Shown here: positions 44,807 to 57,190 of the stretch, piece after piece
Layout of the letters: each line of letters begins with the position of its first letter
How positions within the stretch are numbered: position 1 is the first letter of the stretch
Assembly (NCBI RefSeq): GCF_004193775.1
Contig: NC_041008.1
Location: forward strand, 43,247,136-43,311,135
From: Glycine soja
Taxonomy: Eukaryota; Streptophyta; Magnoliopsida; Fabales; Fabaceae
Direction of reading: 5' to 3'
Length of the DNA: 64,000 nt
The notes under the pieces: model-generated
Seen by the model: only the letters and a program-made list of their open reading frames with translations
What the model was told of the DNA's origin: nothing
The model's database searches: none
Program-made: the position numbers and the translations under genes

Positions 44807-47800
44807 TATATATGTAGAGAAAATATTTTTGTTGGTATTTCTATTACAAAATGATGATAACTAATGTTTCTCTTTTTATATTGTGTGCCTTGTTAATTGC
44901 TTGGTTTTGTATGTTATATGTGATTGTAATTATTGGATATGGATATATAATTGCTACTTCTTCCCATATTGAATTCTGTTTCACTAATGTGTTTTTTTTT
45001 TCCTTGAATGTCTTTTTTAATCTCAAATACTACTTTGTTGACACCAAAATTCTCCTTTTTTGACCTTTATAATTGTTATATTTCTGTATATGCCTGTACT
45101 ATTCACAATTAGTTTCTCTCGTCTTCATTACAAGAAAAATTATTAAATAGTCCAAAATTATTATATATCTATGTACTCCACCAATATTTACATAATATAT
45201 TCATATTTTATATTACGAGAAATATATAATAATAGTTGATCATGTGTTTTTGAAGATTAATGTAGATTATAACAATTTCCAACCACCTAATAGTTTCTCT
45301 AACCGCAAACCCAAATTTCGATTAAGGAATAGGTTAATGTAATTTGATTTTTTAGCCTTAATTGCGACTGCATGCTACTATCCCGTGCATCTGCTATGTT
45401 TGTACAACTCGTGAGTTTTCCGGTCTCTTTTCTTTACCTTTGCAAACTATTGCCTAGGGGATAGAAGTTCACGTGAAATATTGCCTAGGGGGATACAACT
45501 CGTGGTTTTTTTCCCCCGGTAAATAGTAGTTTGTATAATTTCGTTGTTTCGCTCCCTCTCAAAACCCTTTGATCAATTGTTGAAGATTAATATAAGAAAT
45601 TTCTTTTTATTTCAGTAATTTTTGTAAACATTTTCGTCATTCTTTGCTGTATATTTGAATCACTAGAAAAAAAAATTGCTCTTCATGAGATTGGGTGAAT
45701 TAGTTTGACGGTTAAATAATTATTTTCATTCCTAAATATATATAACGTTGATAAATTTATCTTTGAAAAAATGAAAATTTTAATTTAATTTTTAAAAGTA
45801 TAAAAAGTGTGACAAATTTATATATCTGTTAACTTTCATTAATTATCGTTAATAAAAGAGTATACATGACACTCATGAATGAAAATATCACAAAAATGAT
45901 TATCGAATATTTATATCTTTTGTCCCATATTGACATTTGGGGTTTCTAGTGTTCCTTGGGTTTTTTATTTTTTTACTTTTTCAAACAAAAAAATATATTG
46001 ACATTTAGTTCAAAATGAATTGAGCTAAACTAATTAATGACAAATAACTTAAGTATTTAATAAAAAATTATATTAGGTTTTATTACTAAATTACTTCTAA
46101 AATAAAAATATTAAAAAACGAATCATATATGCCACTTCAAAATCAATATTTTCATACAAAAGTTAATTTTTCAAACGTTTACTTTAATTTCCTTGAATCA
46201 TAATATTTTTCTTTAAATTAAATAATAAGTTTATTCAGACTCTAATGAAATTCAGTTTTCTAATCAATCAATCTGAATAAGACTGGTTAAGTCCAATTAC
46301 AATTATTCTCTTGTTTAAAATGAATTATATTTTAATCTAGTTTTATAGCTGCATATATTTATATATATTATATTATAGCGGTACGTTTCCAACTCGAGTC
46401 GTTTTACACTACTATTTTTGGTATCATGCTAGCTATAACTGTTTTAAAAAATGTTATGTATAGTTCGTGAAATTTTTGACAAAAATTCTGGTCATAGCAT
46501 AACTGTGAACATACATGTAAATTGTGATGCCGCTTTCATACCCTTTCACGGTGATGTTAGTTAGAATAAAATAAGTAATTGATGCAATATGCTGAGTTGT
46601 TTTAAGTAAAAGAATTGTAAATAAAAATGGTTATTGTTCAAATATAGCATAAAGCGACCCTGGAATAATTTCGTAACAAAGGAGATGCCTATAACGCCTA
46701 TGTAGATTTTTTGTTGAGTAGGGTTAGGAACATGTCAATTTGATACCAAATTTGACTTCAAAAATTCCCAGTCTCGCTTTCTTGTTTGTGGCCGTTGTCA
46801 TGGTTCAAGCCATTATGTTGCTTGATAAAGATCAGTATACTTATGTATATTTGCTACATATTACTGGACAAACTGTACCAAGAAAGCAATATGTAGTTTT
46901 CGAATTGAAAAAACGTATAGCTAATCGACTATAGTACGTGTAATTTTATTTAAATAAATTAGAATGAAATTTAGATGTAATTCTTTAAGCTATTTTGGTA
47001 TTATTTTCTAAACAGAATTAGAATTTTATTTAATAATTCACATCATAAAGTTTGTAATATATAGTTGGTTCTAAAACAAAACTCTTATTCTTAAAACACT
47101 TAACAACTTTATTAATTTGGATGTAATCCGTCCATATAATCGTTGACCTACAAAATCTCCACAAGTATATATAATGCCTGTTTTTCTATTGCGTTTAACA
47201 TCTATACATTGGAAGGTGAAGAAAGATGGTCACCTGAGCTAGCTGGGTGGTTTTGATTCATAATTTCATAGTTCATATGATACGTTATGAAATAAATTGC
47301 TTGCATTTCCTAAGCAAAAGTTCCCAGCTTGCACTAATCATTGTGGGTATTTGTTCCATTTCACAATATGCTTTCGATCACATCGAAAATGAAAAGAAAA
47401 CTATTTCCAATGCAATAATTTTTCTCAATGGAGGGGTTCTAATCACTTGGTAATTCGGGCATAAATTCCATAAATGGTAAGCAAGGAGCCAAGGACTACC
47501 AAAACCTACAGTAATATAATGGACACCTAAACCCTAGGTAGTACTATATGGAATTAAATGTCATTAGAAAGGTTCACATGGCATCTCCTCCAACTTGTTT
47601 ACAAAAGAAAGGTGTAAAGCTTCCGAGCTATGATAACGGGGGATTTATATATACATAAAATAAGCATATCATTTTTATATGAAAAGTGTAGTACTGAAAA
47701 ATTCTTCTAAAATATTAACATAATATTTACTTTTAATAGAAATGGTAATGTGGGCTAATTGAATGGGGTTTGTACTGTCAGCAGTGTAAAAGTAGTTTTT

Positions 47801-48459
47801 AATGAAAGTAGTGGGGGAGTAAACATGTGCAACGACAGAGCATGATAGAAAAATTAAATGTTTGATGATGGCATATGATTGAAAGAGAAGACAATGTCTC
47901 CTTAATTACTTTGGGAAAAGAATTTTTATTTAAAGGTAATAAGATAATTGCTATTAGGGATGATAATGGATATGATCTAGGGAGGATTTTATAGTTTGTG
48001 TTTTCATACTTATATTTAAAAATAATATTCGTACCTGATTTTTTTTATCAGTGTAAGTAACAATTTTAATTTTAATTTTCGTTTATGCACCTGTTGAGTA
48101 TCTATATACCCATATCAACACTTGTAACCTACATTGTACTTATGTATAAGATTAATAATAATAAATCAATAAAAATTAATTAAAATAATTACTATAATTA
48201 TAATAAAAATTTATTATTAAATAATTCAAATAAAATATTAAAAGTATACACTTATAATATTAAAAATAAGTAATTAAACATAACATTGATTCTTTCAACC
48301 TCCGGTTACAATTAAACAAATCTAACATAACAATTATTAAAAATTAATGTTTTAATGATTTAACAAAAAATCCAATTAAAGATTTAAAATTTTTCGCTCT
48401 CTAATAATCATCCAACATAATCATTTATGTTTTTTCATTCTCTGACATTGATTTTTTTT
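44807..48459. other. AT-rich intergenic, nothing recognised
   Basis: Small local duplication near 45400-45500 (ATTGCCTAGGGG twice, ACAACTCGTG twice). Open frames of 60-70 aa have no domain signal. Confidence 0.4.
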
Positions 48460-49130
48460 AAAGACAAATATGTATAATATATAAAAGGACTGTACATAGG
48501 AGCTGTACCAGTAGTACAGATGAAGCAAAACCTAATAGCCCTTCAAAACAAAAAGCCATTGAAGCGGCTAGTATGAACACAAAGTTATAAACAAGCCAAT
48601 GGGGAAGTACACCAAGATGAGAAGAAGAAACCCAGTTTACTCCATGATTTATATACCACCCATTGCCATGATAAGGTTTTGATGAAAGTCAAAACCTCCA
48701 AATTAAAACATCTGCATTCCCATTCTGAAGATAATATTGTTTCGCATATGCCAGATAACATGTTATGTGCCAAAACATGAACTTAAACCTCCGATTCTTT
48801 TTCCCTCTAACACAAGAGCCCAGTTGGCTATAATGATGACTCTCATCTTGCGGTATAGCTGATACGCAAAAATACATTGGAAAAAAAAAAGATGATTATA
48901 ATCTTCAGCCATTTCTCTACACAAAACGCAGGAAGTCTCCACATCTGGTATATCTAAACACCTCATTTCTGCAATTGTACACAAGTTGGTAATCTATCCA
49001 ACACGAGTCTCCAAGAAAAGACTAATACCTTAGAGGGAATATGGCATTTCCAAAAGTGTCTACCCAAGAACAAAACAGATTGTTGAGAAAGATTGTTGGC
49101 CCGTGCATCAATCTGAAATTTATAAGCTGA
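48460..49130 (-). mobile_element. LINE remnant, zf-RVT end
   Basis: On the minus strand, broken frames encode the zinc-binding region typical of the C-terminus of plant non-LTR reverse transcriptases: CVLCREMAEDYNHLFFFQC, a C-x2-C then H-x-F-F pattern, then NRRFKFMFWHITCYLAYAKQ in another frame. The 3' part reads through GTACAGCTCCTATGTACAG to an A-rich tail near 48460. It is 5'-truncated and frameshifted; the endonuclease and RT core are absent. Confidence 0.7.
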
Positions 49131-49427
49131 AGAGACGAGTCTATTAACAAACTCTTGTGGTCTTCAATAGGTCTTCAACCCCATCCGTAAGTCTTACTTG
49201 GGCTAGCAAACTCTTCAAATTCTCCAATAAGTCTATTAACAAACAAACAGAGGTCTTCCCCACCTCCAATCCAAGAATAAACCATCAACAGATTGTACTA
49301 CCATGGTTGCTACCGATACATCTTTATCTTATGATACTTGAAATAATCTTGGAAATGCTTCTTTGCGGCTACTGTTAGAGATTAGAGACTTAGAGTATTA
49401 GTTATAAAGCAATAATATTTTTCATAA

Positions 49428-49431
<4 letters not shown>
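49131..49431. other. Intergenic, nothing recognised
   Basis: Contains AGTCTATTAACAAAC twice about 95 bases apart. No gene. Confidence 0.4.

Positions 49432-49474
<43 letters not shown>
49432..49474. repeat. (TA)n microsatellite
   Basis: About 43 bases of TA. Confidence 0.95.
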
Positions 49475-49479
<5 letters not shown>

Positions 49480-50039
49480 TGACTATTGTGAGAATGAGAA
49501 ATAACATTGTTAACCGGTAGATTAGCATAAATGTTTGAGATTAAAAAATCTAAATTAAACACTCAGGTGACCTCTTTTCTTTCCCTTCTGAAATTCTCCA
49601 AACTTTTGTTGCATTGAACGAGGTGCTTATGAGTGAGGGGACTGTGGCCTCATAGCTACCTGACGTGTGCCTTCACTTCTTTTGGAGAGGAATTGTTGCC
49701 ATTGTTATTGTTATCTTGGGGTAGCGGAGAGGAATTGAGTTGATCAATGTGGAGGTAAAGGGAGAGTAAGTCTTCGTCGGTGTGGATGAGGTCAATGTCA
49801 AAGGTGATATCGTCAGGTAGGGTTAGAATCTAGGAATGACACATTTATGGCCTTTGTTTTTGTCAGGAATAATTTTGGGCATTCTGTTGATGTCGTGGCT
49901 GAAGATGCCGAGATCTGATGAGGATAGTTCTAATTTGACGTAGTGGGAAGAAGAGAAAGGAGGGGATTTGTGGTCCCTATCCATTGCCACCAAATCTGAA
50001 GGACCTATACAATACAAATAAAATCAAAATTCAATTATA
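49475..50039. other. Intergenic, nothing recognised
   Basis: More balanced composition near 49600-50000, with open frames of 64 aa lacking domains. Confidence 0.35.
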
Positions 50040-50290
50040 CACTACTACAAAAATAGGATTTATAGGATTTAACATTGTCAAGTTAACGTCGGTTTTGACG
50101 AAAATCAATGTTACAAAATGCACAATGACATTTTTGTATATAAAATGTCATCGTTAACATCGGTTTTCAAAAAACAGATGTTGAAATGAGAATATTAACA
50201 TTGGTTTTTTAAAAAATTGATGTTGTGTGTGCTCAGTCATCATCGGTTTTTAAAAAAGTAACATTGAGTTTTCGATAATAACCCTCTCTG
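50040..50290 (+). mobile_element. CACTA (En/Spm) transposon terminus, orphan
   Basis: CACTACTACAAAAATAGG at 50040 is a typical plant CACTA end. It is followed by subterminal repeats of the form AACATCGGTTTT and AAAATTGATGTTG in both orientations (about 50090, 50160, 50205, 50250), a style familiar from soybean Tgm-like elements. No matching right end was found nearby, so only one terminus survives. Confidence 0.65.
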
Positions 50291-53258
50291 TCTCTCAAGC
50301 TCTTGAATTTCTTAACCCTTTCTCTCGAAAAACCCCCGTGCCTTGATAATGACTGTCAAATCGATTCAAAACAAATAAAACTGAGAAATTCTATAGTACA
50401 TGATTGACCTAGGTCGACTCAGAGATATTGTTCAATTTGGTTCCTACTTTAATTCCCTTATAAACAGTAGGGGAATTTCAATGAATAATTTGTAGGCAAT
50501 GTAAAGAAATGCGAAATCACAAAAACAGAAATGAAGAAACAGAATAGAAATGGAAGAATAGAATAGAATAAAAATAGAATACAAATCAAATTTAATAGCA
50601 TTAATCCAATTCACCAAACCAATGCAAACAAATTATCATAGTTCTTTAGAGAATGATCATGTTTTAAAAGTTTAATCAATGTCATTAGAGTTAGTTTAAT
50701 TGAATTAATCCCTAAATTCATTAAAATCGCAAATTAGGTTGGAATATCATTCAAACAATCTGTGATTAAATTTCGCAATTAGGAAAGGAATCCTTAACCT
50801 AATCCATTTTCAATCCTAAGCATATTCATAATCATGAAAATTGAAAATCAGATTGAAGAAATGAACATTCACATAGAATAGAAAAATTAAACCAGAACTC
50901 AAATTCAGCCTTACTTGGAGTGGATCCTTGGATTGATTGAGTGTTTAGCCTTCCATGATCATCACCAATGGAAGAGTCACAAAATTTGTGCAAGAAAAAA
51001 AAAAGAACAGAAGTGAAAAGGGGAAGAAGAATGAAGAACAATTGAGAGAAAAGAGTTTTCCTAAAGCTTACTCAACAAGTAACTAAATCTGTTTTTGGTA
51101 CAAAATGAAGTAACTAACTAACTAACTTCCACACACACACACACACACACATAGTTACTACTCAGAAGGAAGATATGAGCCTTGATTAGGTCCATCTAAT
51201 CAACCTAATTAAACTAATTACACAAAGTAAAGCCCAAATTTGTAACTCAATTATTCAAGTGCAGAGGTTCGACTTCCAAGCCCAATTTGACCCTCGAAAT
51301 GGCAGAATTGGTCCAAGCTTATTCGTGACAAAATTGAAGATCATTTTCTTAGCTTTCCAAGGACTACTTACAGGCTCTACACAAGACAGATATGTCAAGT
51401 AAGCACAAAAATCCAAAAAAAGTCACAATTATCAATTGAGCTCAATCATTTGCCTAAGATCAAAACCGAATTAAGGTGGGAAAATAGGAGTCAAAGAGAG
51501 GTCAAATAAACTTAGAAGAATAGAAAAATACTAAACTACAAATGCTCAATCAAATTCCCCACACTTTATCTTTTGCACTCCTGAGTTAAATTAAAAGAAA
51601 GACTAAGAAAAAGAAATAAAAAAAAAACCACAACTGAAAGAAGGTATGAACAAGACACACATATTTTTCAATGGATCCTAACAATGCACAAAAATGAGAG
51701 ACATGGAAAATGGAAGAATGGCCTTAAGGTAACAAGCAATCCATGAACACATGATCACAACATGAAAAATGGACAAGTAGTCAAGTCAAAATTAAGAATG
51801 TACCATGGCGATAGAAATCTCTCAAAGAACAACACTCAACCTTACCAAATGTGTATGGGTTTGTGTTTACACTCAAGCACCACATGTAACTAGCACATCC
51901 AAATTTTGACAAGATTCTAATCCATTCAACTTGAAATACACATGCATCAAAAGATCAAAAAGACTTTTATTGGTTTGTAATGTATGGCTTAGGTAAGAGT
52001 GGATATGAGAAGGAGATTTAAAAAGAGGGGCAGTGGGAAGTAAGTCAACAAGTAAAAAGAGGGTTAGAAACAAAGAAACAAAGTGGAGAACAAAAAAATT
52101 AAAATAATAAGAAGTTACAAGAATGAAAATGAACCACAACACATTTTTTCCATTTCTTTTCTTCTTCTTTTCTTTGTTTGTACAATTTTTTTCTTTTTGA
52201 ACCTTTTATTTTTATACTCCCATTTTTTATCTTTTATTTTATTATTATTTTTTCTTTTTTTTTCAACAAGTCACGAGAAAATGAAATGACAAAAACAAAG
52301 GAACTTTCATAAAACAAAGTACAAATCCCCCACACATGTTTGAAACCCACTCCCAAAACAATTCCAAGGTCCCTTTTCTGCCTAAAGTTTAGAACAACAT
52401 GGTTTTCCACTTTTTGGCTTGTAATGAGCTACAAAATGAAAAAAGGAGTTAAAGGCTCAAAGAGGGTGACAATGGATATCAATGCAAGGTAGGCTTATTT
52501 GGCTAGTGGCTAAAAGAAAGAAGGCCTAAATCATCTCAATCAATGCATGTGCAACAAGGAATGACAAAAGAGGCAAGACAAAACATAGAGTAATCTAGCA
52601 CAAGCGTACTTATCACTTTCACAATTGTTCACATCAAGCATGAATGAAATAATGCAACAATGGTTCACATCAAGCATAAAACCTATATCACACATGATCC
52701 ACCTCAAATTTTTTCAAGCCTACTTATCACTTTCACAATTGCAACAATGGTTCACATCAAGCATAAAACCTCTCAACTAAAAAATGGTACGTCTCTCACA
52801 ATTAATACAAGTTACAAATCCAATGAAAAACATGAAAAAGTTCCTAAATTCAACAAAAACTTTAGCAAAAAACAACTACAAAATCTTTATTTTTTTCTAT
52901 ATGTAAAAACAATAAAACAACAAAACATAACACGTACAGTAAAACATAAAACCTAAAATAGAAAACAACAACAAAAAAACAAAACAACATACAGATATAG
53001 AAAAACAAACAAAAAAGAATATAACTAAATAGAAACATAAAATAGATACAAACACAAAAATTGAAACAAAATACGGAAACAGAAACAATAAAAACAGAAA
53101 ATAGAAAACATAAAACAGAAAAACAGAAAACAGACAGATTTTTTCTAAACCCTCCCCTACACTTGAAATGCTCATTGTCCTCAATGTGAGCATGTAATGA
53201 AATACAAACAAAGAGACAACATATAAAAGAAAAAGAAAAGAAACTCCTCAAGTGTAAT
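50291..53258 (-). mobile_element. 3' region of Athila-type Gypsy element (probable)
   Basis: Downstream (minus strand) of the integrase. It contains CATTGAGGACAATGAGCATT followed by GTGTAGGGGAGGG at 53150-53190, a feature of the post-integrase region in Athila-like plant elements. The rest is purine-rich low-complexity DNA; long open frames near 52870-53340 are Phe/Val/Cys-rich products of A-rich DNA and are not env-like. Also present: an (AC)n run at 51130-51151 and a duplicated CAACAATGGTTCACATCAAG at about 52657 and 52743. An LTR boundary was not resolved. Confidence 0.4.
51130..51151. repeat. (AC)n microsatellite
   Basis: About 11 AC units in the A-rich 3' region of the Gypsy element. 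Confidence 0.9.
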
Positions 53259-53895
53259 TCAAGGCACATCATCACATAAAACTGGCAAGACCAAAGAGAG
53301 GTCCACCATAAAATTCTCCTCCACTTGGGGGCTCTCATGAAAAAGCTTGAGTTGATGACCGCTCACTTTGAAGAATTTTCTGGTAACTTCATTTTTAATC
53401 TCAATTGCACCACGGGGAAAAACATTAGTAATAACAAAAGGTCCATTCCATCTAGATCGAAGTTTATAGGAAATAAGCTTGAGGCGAGAGTTAAACAAGA
53501 GCACTTTTTGATCAATATGGAACTCCTTCCTAGGAATCCTAGAGTCATGAAACCTCTCCACTTTCTCCTTGTAGATCTTGGAGTTCTCATAGGCTTCTAA
53601 ACGGATCTCTTCAAGTTCATGCAATTGAAGCTTCCTTTCCATACCTGCTTCATTAAATGCCATGTTACAACCCTTCACCTCCCAATAAGCATGGTGTTCA
53701 ATCTCCACTGAAAGGTGGCATGCCTTACCAAAAACCACCCTATAGGGAGACATCCCAGAAGGTGTTCGGTAAGCGATCCTATGGGCCCATAGAGCATCCT
53801 CAAGTAGCTCGTTCCAATCCTTCCTGTTTGGTTGTACTACCTTCTACAACACTTGCTTGGTCTCTCTATTAAAAACTTTCATTTGCCTATTAGTT
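53259..53895 (-). pseudogene. Athila-type Gypsy integrase C-terminal region
   Basis: Minus strand, upstream to downstream: RKDWNELLEDALWAHRIAYR, then SPYRVVFGKACHLSVEIEHH, AYWEVKGCN, LHELEEIRLEAYENSKIYKE, VLLFNSRLKLI and KLRSRWNGPFVITNVFP. This is the conserved post-catalytic region of Athila/Calypso-like integrases, with no chromodomain. The 53259-53753 part is uninterrupted; the part before it has a stop (VL then TAG). Integrase E is replaced by K (see the core entry). Confidence 0.85.
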
Positions 53896-54383
53896 TAGGG
53901 ATGAAAAGCCGTAGCAATTCTATGCACAACCCCATACTTTTGGAGCAAGCATTCCAATGACCTGTTACAGAAGTGGCTCCCCTGGTCACTAATAATGGCT
54001 CTAGGCATACCAAACCTGCCAAAAATGTTAAATCTCACATGATCCATAAGAACTTTAGAATCTTTAGTTCTGGTGGCTTTAGCTTCAACCCACCTGGAAA
54101 CATAATAAAAAACAAGTAAGATATATGAAAAATCACGAGAAATAGGAAAAGGACCTATCAAATCAATACCCCAAACATAAAAAATCTCACAGAAAATAAT
54201 GGGCTTTTGGGGCATCTCAGGACTATGTGTAATGGTCCCTCTCGCTCTCTAACATTGCTCACAGGTGGTGGAAAAATGATGAGCATCTCTAAAAATGGTG
54301 GGCCAATACAACCCACAGTCTAAGATCCTCCTAACGGTCATCTGAGGACAAAAATGATCGTAAGTAGGTGTGCCATGACAAAA
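53896..54383 (-). pseudogene. Gypsy integrase zinc-binding and catalytic core
   Basis: The HHCC-type region (TTCEQC preceded by RRILDCGLYWPTIFRDAHHF) lies at 54250-54350. The rve core follows: IDLIGPFPISRDFSYILLVF with the first catalytic Asp, RFGMPRAIISDQGSHFCNRS with the second, and GVVHRIATAFHP. The motif expected as HPQTNGQAEV reads HP-stop-TNRQMKV, so the third catalytic residue, 35 positions after the second Asp plus one, is Lys instead of Glu. A stop also follows TCEQC. Inactive. Confidence 0.85.
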
Positions 54384-55140
54384 TTAAAGAATAAATTGAA
54401 TCTCGTGATCAAGCACACACCTGCGGATCACTTGGTCACTTCCAAACCTCCACAAGTAAGGATCATCCCCCACATAGTATTTGGCATCACTCTTAAGTTT
54501 ATCTATTTCAGACCTAGATGCATGCGGTGGGAGAATAGATTCAATAATGAAATTCACAATGTCAGCAAACCAAGGTGTGACATGTGATGAATGCAATTGC
54601 ATCAAATGCTCATCGGGGAAGTTACCCCTAATAAGGATGGAATCAACAGGTCCCTCAATCTTGCTCAAATGAGCAGCCACCACGTTTTCTACACCACTCA
54701 TCTCTGATCTCAATATCGAACTCCTGAAGAAGAAGCATCCACTTGATCAATCTGGGTTTAGCATCATGCTTCTTAAACAGGTAGCTCAAGGCTGCATGGT
54801 CATTATAGACAGTAATATGGCAGCAAAGAAAATAAGATTTGAATTTATCTAATGCAAAAGAAATAGCTAAAAACTCATTTTCGGTGGTGGTGTAGTTGAC
54901 ATGGGCTGCATCCAGAGTGTGTGAGGCGTAAGCAATGACATGTGATAGTCTATCAACTCTTTGCGACAAAACAACCCCAAGTGCATAATCGGAGGCATCA
55001 CACATGAGTTCAAATGAAAGCTCCCAATCTGATGGCTGCATGATGGGAGAGGTGGTAAGCCTCCTCCTCAGCTCCTTAAATGCCTTTCTACAAGGCTGGT
55101 CAAGCACAAAATACATGTCCTTACTAAGAAGCTTGGACAA
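54384..55140 (-). pseudogene. Gypsy RNase H and connection domain
   Basis: Minus strand: [20 protein letters not shown], then [15 protein letters not shown] with the first RNase H Asp, [20 protein letters not shown] with the Glu, and [20 protein letters not shown] with the next Asp. After a frame change near 54710: [14 protein letters not shown], then WFADIVNFIIESILPP and the CVLDHEIQFIL that precedes the integrase zinc domain. Domain order RT-RH-IN confirms Ty3/Gypsy. Confidence 0.88.
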
Positions 55141-55655
55141 TGGCAGGGCAATGTTGCTAAAATCTTGGATGAATCTCTTGTAAAAACATGTATGTCCAAG
55201 AAAAGAACATACTTCCTACATAGAAGTGGGGTAAGGAAGAGAAGTAATAACATCGATCTTGGCCTTATCGACCTTAATACCTCTATTTGAGAGCAAATGC
55301 CCTAAGACTGTACCTTCATGGACCATAAAATGACATTTTTCAAAGTTAAGAACAAGGTTAGTCTTGATGCATCAATCAAGAACTCTAGAAAGGCTATCCA
55401 AACATGCATCAAAGAAAGAACAATAAACACTGAAATCATCAACAAACACCTCTATGCAACTTTCTAATAAATCAGAAAAGATACTCACCATGTACCTTTG
55501 GAAGGTGTCAGGAGCATTGCATAGGCCAAAAGACATCCTGGTGTAGGCAAATGTGTCGAATGGACAGGTGAATGTTGTCTTGTGCTAGTCCTTCAGTGCA
55601 ATATGAATCTGCATGTAACCTAAAAAACCATCAAGAAAGCAATAATGTGCTAGTC
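55141..55655 (-). pseudogene. Gypsy reverse transcriptase, C-terminal two thirds
   Basis: Minus strand begins HYCFLDGFLGYMQIHIALKD, then TTFTCPFDTFAYTRMSFGLC, the catalytic FVDDFSVY box, LVLNFEKCHFMVHEGTVLGH, SNRGIKVDKAKIDVI and [20 protein letters not shown]. There are three in-frame stops (KD-TAG, LD-TGA, SM-TAG), two at positions where a C-to-T change in Gln or Arg codons explains them. The N-terminal RT part and everything upstream are replaced by copia gag at about 55650. Confidence 0.88.
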
Positions 55656-56162
55656 CTCCAATGCTAATCTCTCCAGATTTCTTGATTCTTCTATGACCAC
55701 CACAATGTGGTCAAATTTGGGGTTCAAGGTATGTAGGACTTTCTCTACGATGGTGAGATCAGTGACCTTCTCACCACAGGACTTCATTGCATTGGTCAGA
55801 GTAAAGACATGATTAAAGAACTCAGCTACTCTTTCATTTTCCTCAATCTGCATCAATTCGAATTGTCTGTGCATCGTTTGAAGACGCACCTTCTTCAACT
55901 GTTCCACACCTTCATTTCCTTTCTCCAAGATCTTCCATGCCTCCGATGAGGTTTTTGCTCCAATGATCTTTTCAAAATGGGCATTGTCCACACTCTGGTA
56001 AATCAAACATAGGGCCTTGCAGTCGTTCTTCTTATTCTCATTATATGCCACCTTCTGTTCTTTTGTAGCATCTTCTGCAAGCAGTGAATACCTTTTCTCC
56101 ACGATCTCAAGGACTTCCTGATACTCAAGTATCACCTTCATATGTGCAACCACCGATGCCAA
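55650..56162 (-). pseudogene. Ty1/Copia gag (UBN2-type), 3' truncated
   Basis: About 170 codons: EKRYSLLAEDATKEQKVAYN, NDCKALCLIYQSVDNAHFEK, KTSSEAWKILEKGNEGVEQL, VRLQTMHRQFELMQIEENER, EFFNHVFTLTNAMKSCGEKV and VEKVLHTLNPKFDHIVVVIE. This is the gag capsid region of plant Copia elements. The frame ends at a TAG exactly where the Gypsy RT begins, so the CCHC knuckle, protease, integrase and RT of the copia element are missing. The PBS lies 87 bases upstream. Confidence 0.9.
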
Positions 56163-56248
56163 TTATTGTCATCGAGGATCAGTAGATTTTCCAAAAGATT
56201 GTCACCATCTTGACGCATCCTTGATCTTGGATTCCTAGAATCTTTAAG

Positions 56249-56261
56249 GCTCTTGATACCA
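56249..56261 (-). other. Primer-binding site of the copia element
   Basis: Minus strand reads TGGTATCAAGAGC, an iMet-tRNA match, two bases after the LTR end. Confidence 0.85.
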
Positions 56262-56263
56262 CT

Positions 56264-56704
56264 TGTTAAGGAAAAAGAGAGAAAAAGCAAGAAATAATAG
56301 GTTTATTCTGTGAAAGGTATGAAATTGCACACATACGCACGTTCATAAGACTTTTATTTATAACAAAAAGTCTGCATATCCCATGTGTCTAAAACAAAGA
56401 AATAACTACCACTAATAAGAATTACTATTCTAACAAATTAATCCTTTAAGGATCCCTACACATGTTCATTCTAATCCCCAAGTATGAGTAACTCATCCCT
56501 TACCTCTAAGCGGGCTCAAGTGTGTAGTCCAACAGCGATAGTAGTGTCTCTAGTAGTTCCTTAAGATTCCTCAAGCTTTTTCTCAGGTTTCTCTGCAAAG
56601 GTTTCCAAGCGTTAGAGAAAAGGAAAAGAGATTGGAGCCACAATTTTACTGTCTCCGTGCGAGATACATTTCTTTATGAATACATTATTTCTAAAATCCC
56701 AACA
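56264..56704 (-). mobile_element. 5' LTR of the copia element
   Basis: 441 bp on the minus strand, starting TGTTGGGATTTT and ending CCTTAACA, with TGTT/AACA inverted ends. A TATA-like TATAAATA lies at about 56355-56362 on the minus strand. The 3' LTR is absent because the element is truncated inside gag. Confidence 0.85.
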
Positions 56705-57190
56705 GTGAGAATGTGCAAAAATGACTTCCAAAGGTGGTGCCCAAATTTCAGGAAAATCCAACGGTTAACGAGTCTACAATCGTAATTTTACTAAGACAAG
56801 TTTGGGTATATGCGGAAAAGAGAGAGGTTTTGGGAGAGGAAGAAGAAAGAATGAACTTGGGAGGAGCAAAAAGCATAGAGACGTATCCTAAATGTAAAAC
56901 TGACCTAGTATGTCTCTATTTATAGTTAGGGTACTCTTAGCCTATTATTTATTTTATTATTTTTTTAAAAAAATAATTCTATTTTACTTTTTCATCAAAT
57001 AAATAACAAATTAAAACATCCATTTATTTCTAAAACATCATTTTACTCTATTTATTTTCTAATACTATGAAACCCTTATTTTAATAACAAAAACCCTTTT
57101 CTATTATTTGTTTAAATGATAAAAACTCTATTAATTTTTAAATAAAATTCTTTTTATTTATTTTACGAAAGACGAGGTGTTTCACTGCAA
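56705..57190 (-). mobile_element. LTR fragment of another element, interrupted by the copia element
   Basis: On the minus strand it starts near GTGAAACACCTCGTCTTTCG (57168-57187) and has a TATA box, CTATAAATAG, at about 56916-56925. Purine-rich leader sequence follows up to the copia LTR at 56704. The layout resembles a Gypsy LTR cut by the copia insertion; the part beyond the copia element was not found. Confidence 0.45.

Noticed and set aside
52862..53338. 158-aa Phe/Val/Cys-rich minus-strand frame resembling a membrane protein
   Set aside because: A product of A-rich low-complexity DNA (AAACA repeats) read on the other strand. No Athila env-like features such as a signal peptide plus processing site.
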